Part shown: positions 33,842-47,000 of the stretch, piece by piece
How the letters are laid out: each line of letters begins with the position of its first letter
Position numbering within the stretch: the first letter of the stretch is position 1
Assembly (NCBI RefSeq): GCF_954871325.1
Contig: NC_088778.1
Span: 33,120,730-33,184,729 of the forward strand
Direction of reading: 5' to 3'
DNA from: Gordionus sp. m RMFG-2023
Lineage: Eukaryota > Nematomorpha > Gordioida > Chordodea > Parachordodidae
Length of the DNA: 64,000 nt
The notes under the pieces: model-generated
What the model was told of the DNA's origin: nothing
Databases searched by the model: none
The model's input: the letters and a program-made list of their open reading frames with translations, nothing else
Program-made: the position numbers and the translations under genes

Positions 33842-34570
33842 CAGCGATACGAACCCGGCAAAATTTAGGCCTGGGTTCGGTTCGGGTTCGGTTTAGGGAA
33901 ATATTTTTGAACCCGGGTTTAGTTCCGGGTTCAGCCTTCTGAATTGATAAAAAAAAATATTCTATATTTAAATCATAATTAAAAAAAACTACACATAAAT
34001 TTGGTATAAAAAAATAAATTTTTTATTTTATTTATAGGCAAAAAATTATAGTTAAAAATACAAAGCAATGTCATGTATAGATTTTAAAAACATTTATTTA
34101 GACGTATTTCTCTAAATTAACAATATCCAATGTAATAATTTTCACTTTGACTTGTTCACTTTCATTTTCCTCTAATTAATAATCTTTGGGAATATAAGTT
34201 AAAAATTAAAAATAAATGGCGTAAATGAATTTAATTGGTTTAAAATTTATTAACACTCCAATAGGATAATTTTAAAAATGGAGTAAATGAATTAAGTTGT
34301 TTAAAAAACACTTCACTTAAATGGAAATTTGAAAATATTATAAAATGTCAAGTAATTACTAATATTTGTATTTGCGATTATATAAATATCTTATATTAAT
34401 TTAGACAATACACTGAACCCGATTGAACCCGGGTTCAAATAAAATTTCCTGGTTCGGTTCGGGTTTCAAAATTTTATAAACGGGGTTCAGGTTCGATTCG
34501 GGTTTAATTTTTTCCCCCAAAACCCGGATTTTCTTCTCCGGGTTCGGGTTCAGTTCGAACCAAATCTCTG
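33842..34570. mobile_element. non-autonomous element with GAACCCGGGTTC ends
   Basis: The left end CAGCGATACGAACCCGG and the inverted right end CAGAGATTTGGTTCGAAC share CAG-GAT and GAAC. Both subterminal regions are packed with GGGTTCGGTTCGGG and its complement. Flanks are not a clear duplication. Non-coding. Confidence 0.65.
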
Positions 34571-34621
34571 TAGACTTCTAGAATTAGAAAAATTGTAGAT
34601 ATTTATAAAATTTAGAACTAC

Positions 34622-34813
34622 CTAATCTAATGTTTTGCCGTAAATTCTACCTCTAGCATGATAAGACCATTTAGGCTGCAATTTGGGCTTCTTATCTCTG
34701 CAAACAAAATTTATGAAGCGACTCTGTTTTTGGGTAGCTAATTTTCTTAGTTGGCATTGTAATAATTTAGATTCTATTCTATAAATAAAATTTTCTAGTA
34801 ACAATTTAAGCAT
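34622..34813 (-). other. possible host exon, unassigned
   Basis: A 63-codon open frame ends in a Lys/Arg-rich, less A+T-biased stretch with SYHARGRIYGKT before a TAG stop. The YHxRGR pattern recalls the C-terminal part of mitochondrial ribosomal protein L22, but the rest does not match what I remember of it. Acceptor-like AG sites (TTACTAG, TTATAG, TTTGCAG) precede or lie inside the frame. Partner exons were not found upstream on the minus strand. It may be a terminal exon or a chance frame. Confidence 0.25.
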
Positions 34814-35403
34814 AAAATAATAATTACATGTATGTGATAATTAAGCGCCTAGTCTCAAATAAAAAGAAAAACCCATCAGATATAAGAATCTAAATGATTG
34901 AAGTAAATTCAATAATCATTTTTTAATTATTTAGTGCTAATCTCAAATTGATAAAAATATCGTTTTTAACATATAAATGGGACTTAAAATTTTTAGTACG
35001 CAATTAACCGATTTACATTAATAAATATGTCATAACACTATGCCATTGTTGATTTTAATAAAATGGCAGATATTTTTCGCATTGAAAAATATGTGCGAAT
35101 AAGCGATATGCAATTTAGCGGATTTGACTGTATAATTTTCTGCTATATTTTCAAATGCAATTTTAAATATCAATAAACCTAATTTCATGTCACCACAACA
35201 CACTATGATACCAAAATATTCATCGTAAATATTTTAATGTAATTCATATTCTAAAAACATTAGCTTCATATTAAAAAAATTTTTGATAGTTTGTAGTAGA
35301 GTATTGATAATGTAAGATATTATTTGTAAAACATATCAAAGGATATGGGATACTTTTTTTTTATCCCCAAGCTAATAAATAAATGTAAATATAGTAACTC
35401 ATA
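34814..35403. other. stretch without recognised gene
   Basis: A+T-rich, no repeat ends or frames seen. Confidence 0.4.
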
Positions 35404-35925
35404 ATACATGATTAAAATGTATGAAATTTTCCTTACATTAATGATGGCCTAAAATATTAGCAAATGTCATGAAAATCATCCTGAAATATATACTTCTTTA
35501 ATTTTAGTATTTAAAAGAACGTAAGGAACATTCGTTTCCTCAGCTCAAGGACGGGAAGAGTACGAAATGTAAAGCTAAAGAGTTTTTTTGTTTTTAAAAA
35601 TGTTTTTATAAATAGCTAGTATTTTATATCTATTTAAGTCCCTTCCAATAATTCTTAGATATATAGATGTTCATATCTAATCCTTAGGTTGACACAAAAG
35701 ATCTTATTTTAGAGAAAATATATAATATTAGGCGGATCGTTTGCCTTTGATTAAAATGTATGAAATTTTCTCTTACATTAATGATATGGTCTATGTCATA
35801 AAAATCATGCTGACATATATATATACTGCTTTAATTTAGGGAAAAACGTTGGGATTAGGAACATTTGATCCCTCTGCAGATCAAGGACTGCGAGAAAACT
35901 AAATTCAAGGCTAAATAATTTTTAT
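35404..35925. repeat. local duplication of about 190 bp
   Basis: The segments 35404-35593 and 35748-35925 are direct repeats (shared GATTAAAATGTATGAAATTT, TTACATTAATGAT, GTCAT-AAAATCAT) with about 150 bases between. The first copy contains a possible terminal exon: acceptor TTTTAG, then an open frame 35508-35597 containing EHSFPQLKDGKS and ending in TAA. In the second copy that frame is disrupted. The product is not recognised. Confidence 0.6.
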
Positions 35926-36609
35926 TACGTGATATGTTATTTCAGTATTAACCCTCTAGTGCTGACAAGTTACAAAGTTATCCTAATTTTTCTCATGTCC
36001 TCCCAGGATATTTTATATAGGAGAAAAAATGAGAAGCCCTTCATACGTTTGTTGGCAAGCCGCGTACTTGTACGCGTAATAATCCTAGGACTATTACTTA
36101 AAAGAATGTTGGCAGATTAAAAAGGGATTGGGCAGAGAAACATAGCCCACCCCACACTCAAAAATTGCATAAATATTTAAATATTTTATAAAGCAGGGGA
36201 GGGGTCTAAATTAATTTTAAATGCCTATATATCTATGTTAATTGAGTAGATTCTGTTGGTTGGAAATACTGAGAATAAACTTTATACCATGTTGATGTCA
36301 GTAGTTATCTTACTCCTATACTCAGGCACGTACGCAGCGGGGGGGGGCAGGGGAACTAATCCCCCCCCAAAGCCAAAAAATGCAGATGCCGGATTATATT
36401 TTTCAAAAATATTATTTAATTATATTTGTTAATATTTATTACTATCTCATATATATATTTAATTACATTTATTTATCACATTTATCTACTAAGTTATTTT
36501 ATCAATTAATTTCGATCTTAAGTTTTCCTTGGCTTAATTTACCTATTATTTTCAAATTTTAATGGCGTATAATTTATCTAAATTTCTAGTCAAATAATAA
36601 TTATCTCCA

Positions 36610-37760
36610 ACAGGGAGAAAGAAATTGCAAGCTTGTCCAACGAGATCGAGTCTCAGCCATCAAGCAGTAACATATTTTATGGAGTTAGAAGAGCCGATTA
36701 TTAATGTTAGTACTCTTGAAAGAAATATTACCTCAGAAGCAATAAAATTATTGGATTCAATACTTATTCCAAATTTTTTTTCTCATTAGAATGTATTATT
36801 TAATTTTACAACTATTTTATGTAATACTTCTCAAAAACATCATATTGACTTGATTAAGAAGATGAGAATAGCGGTGAGCATTTTATTAGAACTCAAGGAA
36901 ATTAGAATGTAGATGAAGAATTTCATATTTTACATGTTATTGTTGGGTCAAAAGCAGGCTATACGTGTTTAATATTTGTCCCCCTCGACTTGCAGCTAGC
37001 AAGCTAATCGTCAAAACATTAATATAGGATCAGTAGAAGAGTATTATAAAACAAATGTCCCCTCTCTTAGATACATTTATAACCCAAATAAATGAATGGT
37101 TTTTAATTCATCATGCAGCACTTACAACAAAAGCCTTTCCAACCTTTTTCAGATGGTGATAGAAAAAAATATTTGTTAGATTTTTATCATAAAGATTTTA
37201 AAATATCTTATGATGCCTTATTAGCTGAATAACAATGATTAAAAGATTAACTATAGTTGATATAGTCCCAATAAATGCTATGGATGCTTTGCATTATTTC
37301 AAACACATGCTATATTATATTCCCAATGTATTAAAATGGTTATATATATAATAGCAACTCTTCCCATTAGCAAACTAATGAGGGAAAATTCTCTTTTTTA
37401 AGAAAAATAACAGAGCCCGGTACCATTTGCCGGATTTTTTTAAAAAAATATTTTCGGCCCGGGTTTTTTGAAAATAAAATTTTCAAGCCCGGCCCGATTT
37501 TTTTTAAAGCAAATTATATTTTTATTCCATTTTTATAGCTAATAATAGCTATTTCAAATATTTGGTTTTAAAATATACAGCTCGGCTCGGATATTTTTTT
37601 TAAAAAAAATTTCAGACCCGGCCCGGGTATGTTTAAAAAAAATTAAAATACGGTCCGGCTCGTGGGCCAGGCCTGAAAGTCTCTGAAAAACATACCTATG
37701 AAATACAACTTCTGAAGGTAGATTGAATGATTTGGATCTTTTGAATATTCTTAGGCATTT
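36610..37760 (+). pseudogene. hAT transposase remnant, interrupted
   Basis: Fragments in several frames resemble a hAT transposase of the TTF/DUF4371 type. An N-terminal piece has QREKEIASLSNEIES and then HIDLIKKM. A C-terminal piece has KMVIYIIATLPISK, the position of the hAT dimerisation motif LLTLPVS. After the inserted element the end of the protein resumes with SEGRLNDLDLLNI. Many stops; not functional. Confidence 0.6.
37411..37685. mobile_element. CAGAGCCC-family MITE inside the hAT transposase remnant
   Basis: Ends CAGAGCCCGG and CCTGAAAGTCTCTG are loosely inverted. Flanks AAAAATAA and AAAAACAT match at 6 of 8. It splits the dimerisation domain of the host element, so it is the younger insertion. 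Body shared with 29174-29475. Confidence 0.8.
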
Positions 37761-38470
37761 AACGCCAAGCAAGGATAGATAATTGAAAAATTAGCTCAAA
37801 ACATACAAAATACAATTATTCCTATGAAACTTTTTGTGTAATAATTTATATTTCCAACATTTAAATTTTTTATACTTTATATATTTTAATAGGCTTAAAA
37901 AATTCAAATTTCAATTTTGGGTCATTTAAGTGATATTTACTTTATATTTTATAATTCACATTTATTATATAATTTTTCAATTCCGGTTTATATATATAAT
38001 TTTTTTGTAATTCACATTAATTTAAAATTGTGTATTAGAAAAGTTATTAGTCCTAATAAATTTATACTTAGTATTAGTATTTTTAATTAACAATAATATT
38101 TCTTAAAAAAATTTATTATTCCCCCCCCCCACTCTCCCCCAGACCAAATTCCTGCGTACGCGCCTGCCTATACTTTATTTAACTCAAATTCTTAGTTACA
38201 CTTTATAAATTTCAAAGACACAATAGTTGATTAGAATTTTTATTTTAATTTTTCTCCAGGAAGTTAAAAACACTACAATTTTAAATTATTATAAAATATC
38301 AAATTTTTTTAATTATTTTCCTAAAATTTTACATAATCCAATAATAATAAACTTTTTTATATCATCAAAAAAATAAAAATATCTTTATTATTTTTCATTA
38401 TAATATTATTTTATACCCGACCAATCAACAATATTCTTATATTTAATTATTTTAAAATTTAAATATTAAA

Positions 38471-39510
38471 TTGGAAGATTTTAAGTGGAACTTCTCACTA
38501 TTACCCTCGAAAATTGGTGGTTTAGATTTAGATTTATATCTATTAAATCTTATATCTCTTTCTTTATTTTTGGCATCGTGTTTGATGAACAACGCTATGA
38601 TATCTTCTTTTATCACTCCTAAAGATTATTTTTTAAATTCAGCTTTGACAGCTTGAATATCTTTAGCTCTGCCTGAATCTGTTTTACTCACAATTTTAAC
38701 ACGATAATCAATTTTCTAACCTTTAATATAATTTTTTTTTAAATACTCTGATCAAATTCCCGTTTAGAGTATATTCAACTATTAAAAAATGCTGACTTTA
38801 ATAGTGGTTATGAATGGCTAGAAGCATTACCAAGACGTAACTTAGGAAACCTCTTATCAACAATTAAGAGTTGCCATAGGCCATCGAATTGGATGCAACA
38901 TAGTTCAATCACATACATGCATAATGTAAAATATTAGTTAATTCCAAAGTGAGACATGGTCTTAATTGTATATATATATATTATACAATTTGGTTTCTGA
39001 CATTTTATTCCTCCATTTTCACAATAGGAAATATGTATATATCATGATGATGGATAAAATGTATACATAAAAATATTAGGAAGTTTATCGTACATAATTA
39101 TTATACTCATCATACATTATAAAACATATAATAAAATATCCATATATCATATATAGTCAAGGCAGACGTGCAAGATACGCTGCAATTAATTCAGTTATAA
39201 GCCGTTCTCTTACCAAGGCCTGAATACAAAACATCCTAGAGCCTGCTAATTTATCATTAGAGTGGCCTAAAACGAGATAGCTTAACTGTTGTGCCTTGAT
39301 CTTAGGGTAAAACCTTAATTTGGGACTTCACATGCGTCTCTTCATTTTCAAAGAATTTAAATTCTGACCCGGTTGATATAGCCGATAAAAAAACAATTAA
39401 ATATTCCAAATTAAAAAATTATTTTTTTTTTACTAATCGTTATCTCATCCCTTGGACATATGTCAAGCAGAATTTTAAAATTTATAAAAACTATAGGGGG
39501 CAAAATAAGC
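38471..39510 (+). mobile_element. retroelement fossil, region after the reverse transcriptase
   Basis: Pieces in order match a conserved region found C-terminal to reverse transcriptases in invertebrate retroelements: LPSKIGGLDL; then WLEALPRRNLGNLL; then SHTC; then RYAAINSVISRS; then GKTLIWDFTC. The element is old and broken in several places, with non-homologous sequence at about 38940-39160. No ends or terminal repeats are seen, and I cannot settle whether it is LINE- or DIRS-like. Confidence 0.6.
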
Positions 39511-40599
39511 CCTAACATCAAAACCTAAAGGATATTATTTTTTAAAACAAATTATATTACAATTTTAAGATACAATTATTCATGTTTTTTACTTGTGGTA
39601 ATCCCACATCCGTTTTTATAGATGAGTTCGATATATATATTTTTTTTACATGTTATGTTTATATAGCTTTATTTATTATGAAATTTTTTTAAATATTTTT
39701 ATTTTTTAAACTATGTGAAATATTTAATATATTGAAATAAAGATATATTTTATTTTAAAAAATAATAAAGTATTTTATTAGTTTTTTTTATGATGTCGAT
39801 TCTTGTGTAAAAAAATCTTCATATCAGCAATATTATTTATTATCCTCCCTAAATAATATTATAACTTACAGTTTATCTTTCATTCAATGAATTGGTGATG
39901 TAAAGAAAAACGAATAGAAAAACATCAACCCCTATTTGTTTTCCTTTTCTATCTTCACCAAAGTTCAAATTGTTAACTATCGGAATTAACAATTTTCTTA
40001 ATAACTTTCCATAAACCTATTGAATATAATCAATTATTTCACTTGATCTTAAAATCATTATAATCAACTCAAAAAAAGTTTCCTTATCCAATTCAATCAT
40101 TATTACGTATTAAATTAATTTAATCTTTTTTATTTACTACCAAGTACATTCATTTAACTACGATACAAGGCAATCATAAATTATCATGTTATCGAAAAAT
40201 AAGAACCAATGTTATTATTAAAACACCCATAACATTATTAACCTACACATTCAATAACTGGGAATAATAATTTAAACCCATCGTATGAATCCTCATAGTC
40301 AAATTTATTAGTCAACCTCATTTAAAGACCCCCCTCCCCCCATGGTCACATATGTTTATTTGTGCATGAATAGATAAATTTAGTTGTCACAACCCAATTC
40401 ACCTAACAAATATATACATCTATAGATATATTGGTTTTTATATTTAATACTATTTATACACTTCTTATTAATTTCGTTTCCTAATATGGTCCTTGTGACG
40501 AATCGTTTCCAATCTTGAACGCTATGCGATTCAACTCCTACCCATTTTTAATTATATAACACTTTTCCCATTTTTCCTTTTATTGTAGAATAATTGGGT
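39511..40599. other. stretch without recognised gene
   Basis: A+T-rich, nothing recognised. Confidence 0.4.
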
Positions 40600-40890
40600 C
40601 CATTTTATTTCCCACTGGAAATTTTATATTTACTCTTTCACATGGATAATAGCATTGCCTTTTTGTTTTAATAAATCCAAGGGCATGCTGGTCTATCGAT
40701 CTAAAAACAATTGAATAGGCGTAACACTCACGATTATTAGATCATTATAATCTAAATGGGCCATTCGAACATAATCACTTTCTTGTTTGGCCTTTTAAAT
40801 CTAATTTTTCACTATGGCTACCATCCTCTCAGCCTGTCCATTAGAGCTAGGATGATATGGTGGAGCCAGCACAACATAGCATGATCTAGA
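40600..40890 (-). mobile_element. Ty3/Gypsy integrase fossil
   Basis: Read on the minus strand, a stretch has APPYHPSSNGQAERMV, the hallmark of the Ty3/Gypsy integrase catalytic core (target-binding PxHPxxNGxAER), followed by a VTPIQLFLDR-like and LDLLK-like downstream part. No terminal repeats, gag or polymerase nearby; a short broken fossil just upstream of the ACP6-like gene. Confidence 0.75.
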
Positions 40891-41089
40891 AAATACATTT
40901 ATATATTTATATAATTAATAACCAATGCTTAGTCTTCCTAAATTGTTGCATCCGATTTACCTCACCCAACAATTATATTATAATTCACAAATTTTAATTA
41001 CATACAGTTTATAATATATGCGCCATCTATAAATTAAAATAACAAAAGAATGATTTAATATTCAAGGTTAATAAGAAAATTTCAAAAAT

Positions 41090-44000
41090 ATGAAAAGATC
41101 TATCAAAAATATAATTTTATTCGCTACTACTACATCTTCACTTGCAACTATAGGGACTTATTGGCTTTATTCTAATCATCAACGTGATATCAAAACAAAA
41201 TTTATTATTAAAAATATATTTGATAAACTGAATCTAAATTTTTCAACTGTGCATGCTAGGAAAAATACAATTGTATCTACAGATGAAAATATTTCTTATT
41301 ACCCTCCTGGAAAAATTAAGCCTGATCCCAAAGCTGCCCATATTCCCAAATTAGAAGATTTAAATTTAGTCAATGTACAAGTGTTTTATAGGCATGGTGC
41401 TAGAACTCCTCTTAAAAGGTTACCTGGGCTTTTAGGAGAAGTATTTAGGCCAATTTAAAAAAAAACATATATCTTTTTTTTTAGCTTGAGTGGAATGCTC
41501 ATGAATTATTTAAAAATAGTTCTTCATATACATCTGTTCCATGTAAATGGCTTAATTTTATGGGTCAATTTGTTAGTGAATCAGATGAAGATAAAGCTAA
41601 CCAAAAAATTGTCTTTAATGTAATTATTTTAAAAATAATATGAAATAATAATTATTCAAAAGGGAGGTGCATCAGCTGGATTATTAACTACGTTAGGCCA
41701 TGAACAAATATACGAATTAGGGACGAGGTTAAAGAATGACTATATTTTAACAAAAGAATTTGTTAAACCTCATTTCAATTGCAATGAAGTATAGTAAGTT
41801 ATAAATTTATATTTTTCATTAATAAATAATAATGTTTACATTAGAAAATAAAGTTGTATTCCAACAAATATTTTATTTTAAATGATCTTCTAAAAGTATT
41901 GTAAAGTCAATATTATATTGGCTCATTTATTGATTGAGTTGTAGGAAAAAAATTTTGACTGAAAAACCCCTAATGACTTTTTTTTGAAAAAATTAAGATA
42001 AAAGATCTGTAGGAATATAGATCTTTTATAATAAATCATCTGTATTAACTTAAGAAATAAACTAAAACTACTTATGGTAATATTTATATTTAAGATCAGA
42101 AATGGATGATATATTTATAATTAAGTAATATAGTCTCTCTCTCCAGTATGTCAATCTAAAATTTAAGGGGTGAGGGGGGATAGAGAATTTATCATCTTGG
42201 ACATATTAAGGAATAACCTCAAAACATAGATGTTGTAAAAATAATTTAAGCTATTGACATGATTATGAATAAATTTGCAAAATTGAAGTATGACCCCAAT
42301 CCCCCATGAAATATTAATGTTTTATAAATTATTGTTCATGGTTAAAACAAAGTGGCAAGTTGGTAAGGCATTTTAATAAAAAGCATTTAACCTTTTGGAA
42401 GGGGTATGACTAAAATACGCGCCTATATGAAAGAAGCTTAAGGTAAATTATATTAATATAGAATCGAATTTAGCTTGATAAGATAAGTCAGAAAATGTTT
42501 TTTTTGATCTAAAAAAAAATGGTAACATAGTAAAATTTAAAATTTTTTTTTTTTACATAATTAAAATACGCGCTCCTACGCGTCCCCTATTAAAGAAGCT
42601 TAATTTATGATTCTGTATTCATTTCATAAAAATAATGTATATTTAACGGGGGGAGCCTAGTTTAGTCAAAAAAAAAAGAAGAAATTAAGTGTTTTTTCCC
42701 AAATCTCAATAAGTTACAAATTATTTATAAACTTAATATTAACATTTTTTGATTCTTCTTAACGAGCTTAATAGGATTATGCTTTAATTTTTTTTAGGAA
42801 ATAAGCTTCTTTGATAAGGGGACGCGTAGTTTAGTCCAAAAAAAAAATTTGTTTTTTTCAAAAGCCCACTAAGGTTATAAAAAGTTTTGAAATATGATAT
42901 TAACATTTTTTTTACACCTTTTAATAAGCTCTATATGATTCTACTTTCATTTTTTTATAAATTAAGCTTCTTTAGGCTGTGTCCAAAGTATCAAAAAAAT
43001 TTAATCGCGCAATTTGGGCAAATCTAGCGAAAAAAAATATAAGCCATTTTTAATGGAAAATTAAAATGTTGACCTAAATGATTTTTCAAATTTCTATAAA
43101 TACCAAAAATGATTTAGGCCAAAATTTTAATTTTCCATTAAAAATTTATTTATATTTTTGGGTATTTTGGACACAGCCTATAGGGGTAGCGTAGGGCGTA
43201 TTTTTTTTTAAAAAAAGGCGCTAAATTGAGAAAATAAGACATTGCCGCTAACATATAGTCCGAATACTTTTTATTCCTTCTTTTATTTTCCCCCGGGATT
43301 TCAATTATAATTATCTTTACGATTCGATCATTTGATTGGTTCATTTTTTTGAATTTTCAAAAATAAAAATTAGCGCCAGGTGCACCAATATAAATCGCAT
43401 GAAGTGCTCTAGCCACGGATTAATCAGCTCCATGTTTCATGTCCCCGTCAAAATTCACGACGATGGTAATAAAATATAACTATCATCATTTTTTATTTTC
43501 TATTCCTTAAAATTTCCATTTTTAAATTTGTCGCAATTTTCATTTTTTTTTTGCATCTCACATTGTCATTTGTTTTAACTTGTCATTTTCTTCTTTTTTT
43601 TTACAAGGTCAAAACAATCCATATTTATGACAGTAATTTATACGCAAAATTAAACAATAGAAAAATTATATTTAGAATGATATAATTTTTATATTGTTTA
43701 GGAGAAGTAGGCTCTAGAGATATAGGCAATCTTATTTAGAAGTTGTTCATCTCTCTTAAAGGAGGCTTTCGACGATATATCCATTAGCGAGCTGAGTAGT
43801 CTCTAACCGTATCCCAAGGCATAGGATGCTCATTTATGGGGTCTCGTTCATTTATGATAATAAGGCTCGGGTAATTACTCTTTAGCGTGTTTAGAGCCAA
43901 CCTCTGCTGACGTAGGTAGTAACCCTCCTTGGTATCCTCGGTCCTCGCGGAGGTCCGGTGCCATAACTCTTTAAAAAAAAGGCTAGGGCGTGAGAGCCAT

Positions 44001-47000
44001 ACGAATGTTAAAGTTGTGACGATTGTGAGTAGGAATGTATAGTTGGGAGGTAGTGATGACGAATATTAAGCGAGTTTATTCGATTCAATGTCTATGAGCG
44101 CATCTCTATTTTTATTGGAAGGGGGCAAAGAGGATCAATTTATAAGAAATCCTAGGTTAGGAATTCCCCACCCCCTTTCCAAGGAATCAGGGTAGAACTA
44201 TCAGGCCCGTCTACCATCAAAACTGTAAAGACTAGAGGGTTTAAGGGTTGACGGGATGTCGGCAGATTTTAAGGCCATGGCTATAGTTTCAATCGGCGAA
44301 TGGGGGAGATTTCCAGAGTGCCTGCAGGAGCAAGGAATCAGGATGATTTGTGAGTGTTGTGTATGATGGGCTCGCATGACAGGCGAGAGGATATGAACGT
44401 CTGAATGGAAAGTAGCGTGGACGGCCAATACCGCCGGAATCTGGTTGGTAAAAGTAGCCTGTAACTGAGATATATCACCAATGGAAGATTCGCGAGGATC
44501 GGAGTGTATATAAAATTCTTAGGAAGTAGAAGGTAGTTATTCGATAGGAAGACAGCTTGGTGGGCTGGGCGGCATGATAGCATATCGCGCACGAGATATC
44601 TCCCGTGAAATGTAGGCCAGGAATTCGACGACGGACTCGCCTTTATCTCTAACGGAGATCCTAAAAGTGTCAAAGCTTTCAATTTTGATGCAGGATAAGT
44701 TTATTGACATCTGCCATTATTATATCGGTCCAAATCTAATTTTTAGCGTAAATATACCTCCCCCCCCCTCCATCCCGATCCCGTGCACCATATCCGATGA
44801 AGAAATAATTGAGATAGACTTTCGAAGTCCTGTCACCTGAAACTCGACGTAGCTTTTCGATCTAGCAAAAACTTTGGAAAGCCTATCTTCTTTCTGTTTT
44901 TTTTGTTACAAATTTCACTGAGGATGCGCATGCGCTTCTCTAATCTAAAATAAATGGTTTTTTTTAAAAATGATTTTGAAAACAACGTTACAAAATAATC
45001 CTTATATTTTTTACAACATTCAGATTCGAAGGAGGTCGTGATCGCCATAGAAGAATTGAACAGGGAATTCATGTTCCCCAACCCTAGAATATGCCCGCCT
45101 CTCATAGAAGTCATGAACGCTTACCTACAAGCCATGAACTCTATTCCGCAATACTTGGCCGATTTGGAGGCCCTCAAGAAACTTACCAGTAACCAACTTT
45201 CCAATGCATTAAGATTTCACGTTAGAAGCCCTGGGACAGAATTTGAACCTTTTTTTTCAGGTCAAAATCTGGTCCGAAATAAATTTTGGAATCCGGGTTC
45301 CAAACCGGTAAAACCCGGATTCGATTCGGACTCGGATAGACTCGCGCGCGCATGCGCGGTTTTGAAAACTCATTAAAGGTGCTATTATTTTAGCACTAGC
45401 AATATTCGAGAAGGAAAAAAAAAAACTAAATAAGATTATAAAAAAAACACGCACTATTTTTTATGTTCGTAATTCATCATTCTAATTTATGAGAGAACAA
45501 TTTTAACGACAAAAAAAAACAAAAATTATTTCTCAGAATTTGATAAAGTAAAAAAAAAAAAATTGTAAGAAAAATGCTTTGAGCAAAATTAAAATGTTCT
45601 ATCTGTTAATTACATTTTTTTTTTATCATTAACCCTACGAAAAATATATTTTTTTTGAGAGAAACGTGTTTTTGTTTTACAAGATTTTTATTTTTGTAAA
45701 TTTTAAAAGTACCTTATAAGAATAATTATTCTATTAATAGTTTTTTTTATTTATTTTCCCTTCATTTATAACCTTTGCTTTTTTTTTCTCTCTTTCGAAT
45801 TAGGGTTCAACTCTCGATGGAAATTTGTCGGTACAACAGCTGATTTATAATATGTATTCGTCTATTTGACAATCACGTGACCTGTCAGATTTGACGATTA
45901 TTAATGAAGGCCGATTCAATTCTATTTTTTTAAATTTAAACCCTGACCCATTTCTCTCGAACCTTTAATTAACCCTAAGCCACATCTCTTAATAGTTTTT
46001 TTCTTCCGATTATGGTTTAAACTCTCAAGGGGAATTTGCCGGTACAACAGCTGATTTATAATTTGTATTCGTCTATCTACAACCACGTGACCTGTCAGAT
46101 TTGACTATTTATTAATAAAAGCCGATTGAATTATATATATTTTTTTTTATAAAATAAACTATTTTTAATATATTTTAAACCCTGACCCATTTCTCTCGAA
46201 CCTTTAATTAACCCTAGCCACATCTCTTAATAGTTCCCCCCCCCCTCATTTATAACCTTTGCTTTTTTTTCGATTATGGTTCAACTCTCAAGCGAAATTT
46301 GTCGGTACAGCTGATTTATAATTAGCGTTTGTCTATTTGGCAATCACGCGACCTGTCAGATTTGACGATTATTAATAAAAGCCGATTGAATTCTATTTAT
46401 TTATTATTTTTTTAAATAAAAAACATACTATTTTTAATACATTTTAAACCCTGACCCATTTCTCTCGAACCTTTAACTAACTCTAAGCCACATCTCTAAC
46501 CTTTAATCCGGCTCAAAATGCCCATCCAAACAATTTTAAATTTCTGAACCCGAATTCGTGTCCAGAAGAACCCTGACAATTGTTAGTTTCTTGCGCTTAG
46601 ATACATTATATTATACTTGTATAAAATATTTTTGACAGATATCGACAAGGATACCAAGCTAACTGTCACCGAAATTTACGATACCATGAAGGCAGCTGAT
46701 GTAAAAAAACCTAAAATATTTTTTATATAAAATTAGTTTTTTAAATTTTGTCTGATTTTGGTGGTAGGTTTACTAGAAATAAAATATTGTAATTTTTTTT
46801 CTCCTTCGTCACTTCCATTTTATTATTTTTATTTTCCAATTTATTATTCGGATATCATTTTTCTCTTTTTAATTATCTTTTCCTTGGTGTCGGGTAGAAA
46901 TACCATCTTTAAAAGGGTTAGAATATCTTTAAACCAATCAATGCATGATCTGTGGAGGATGGGGGGGGGGAGGTTGTAGTAGCAATTTTTATTCATCCAC

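Larger units (their letters stand above)
36323..38166 (+). mobile_element. degenerate hAT element with exact target duplication
   Basis: The left end CAGGCACGTACGCAG and the right end CTGCGTACGCGCCTG are inverted. The target duplication CCTATACT is exact on both sides (36315-36322 and 38167-38174). Poly-G/poly-C runs lie just inside each end. The transposase remnant is at about 36610-37760, with a 275-bp CAGAGCCC element inserted into it. Confidence 0.92.

Noticed and set aside
33842-34570. 8-bp target duplication for the GAACCCGGGTTC element
   Set aside because: Flanks TCTAAATC and TAGACTTC agree at only 4 of 8 positions, so no duplication is claimed.
44833-45454. Frames around ACP6 exon 5 on both strands
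   Set aside because: The real exon is 45024-45188; the rest is read-through into the intron or antisense.
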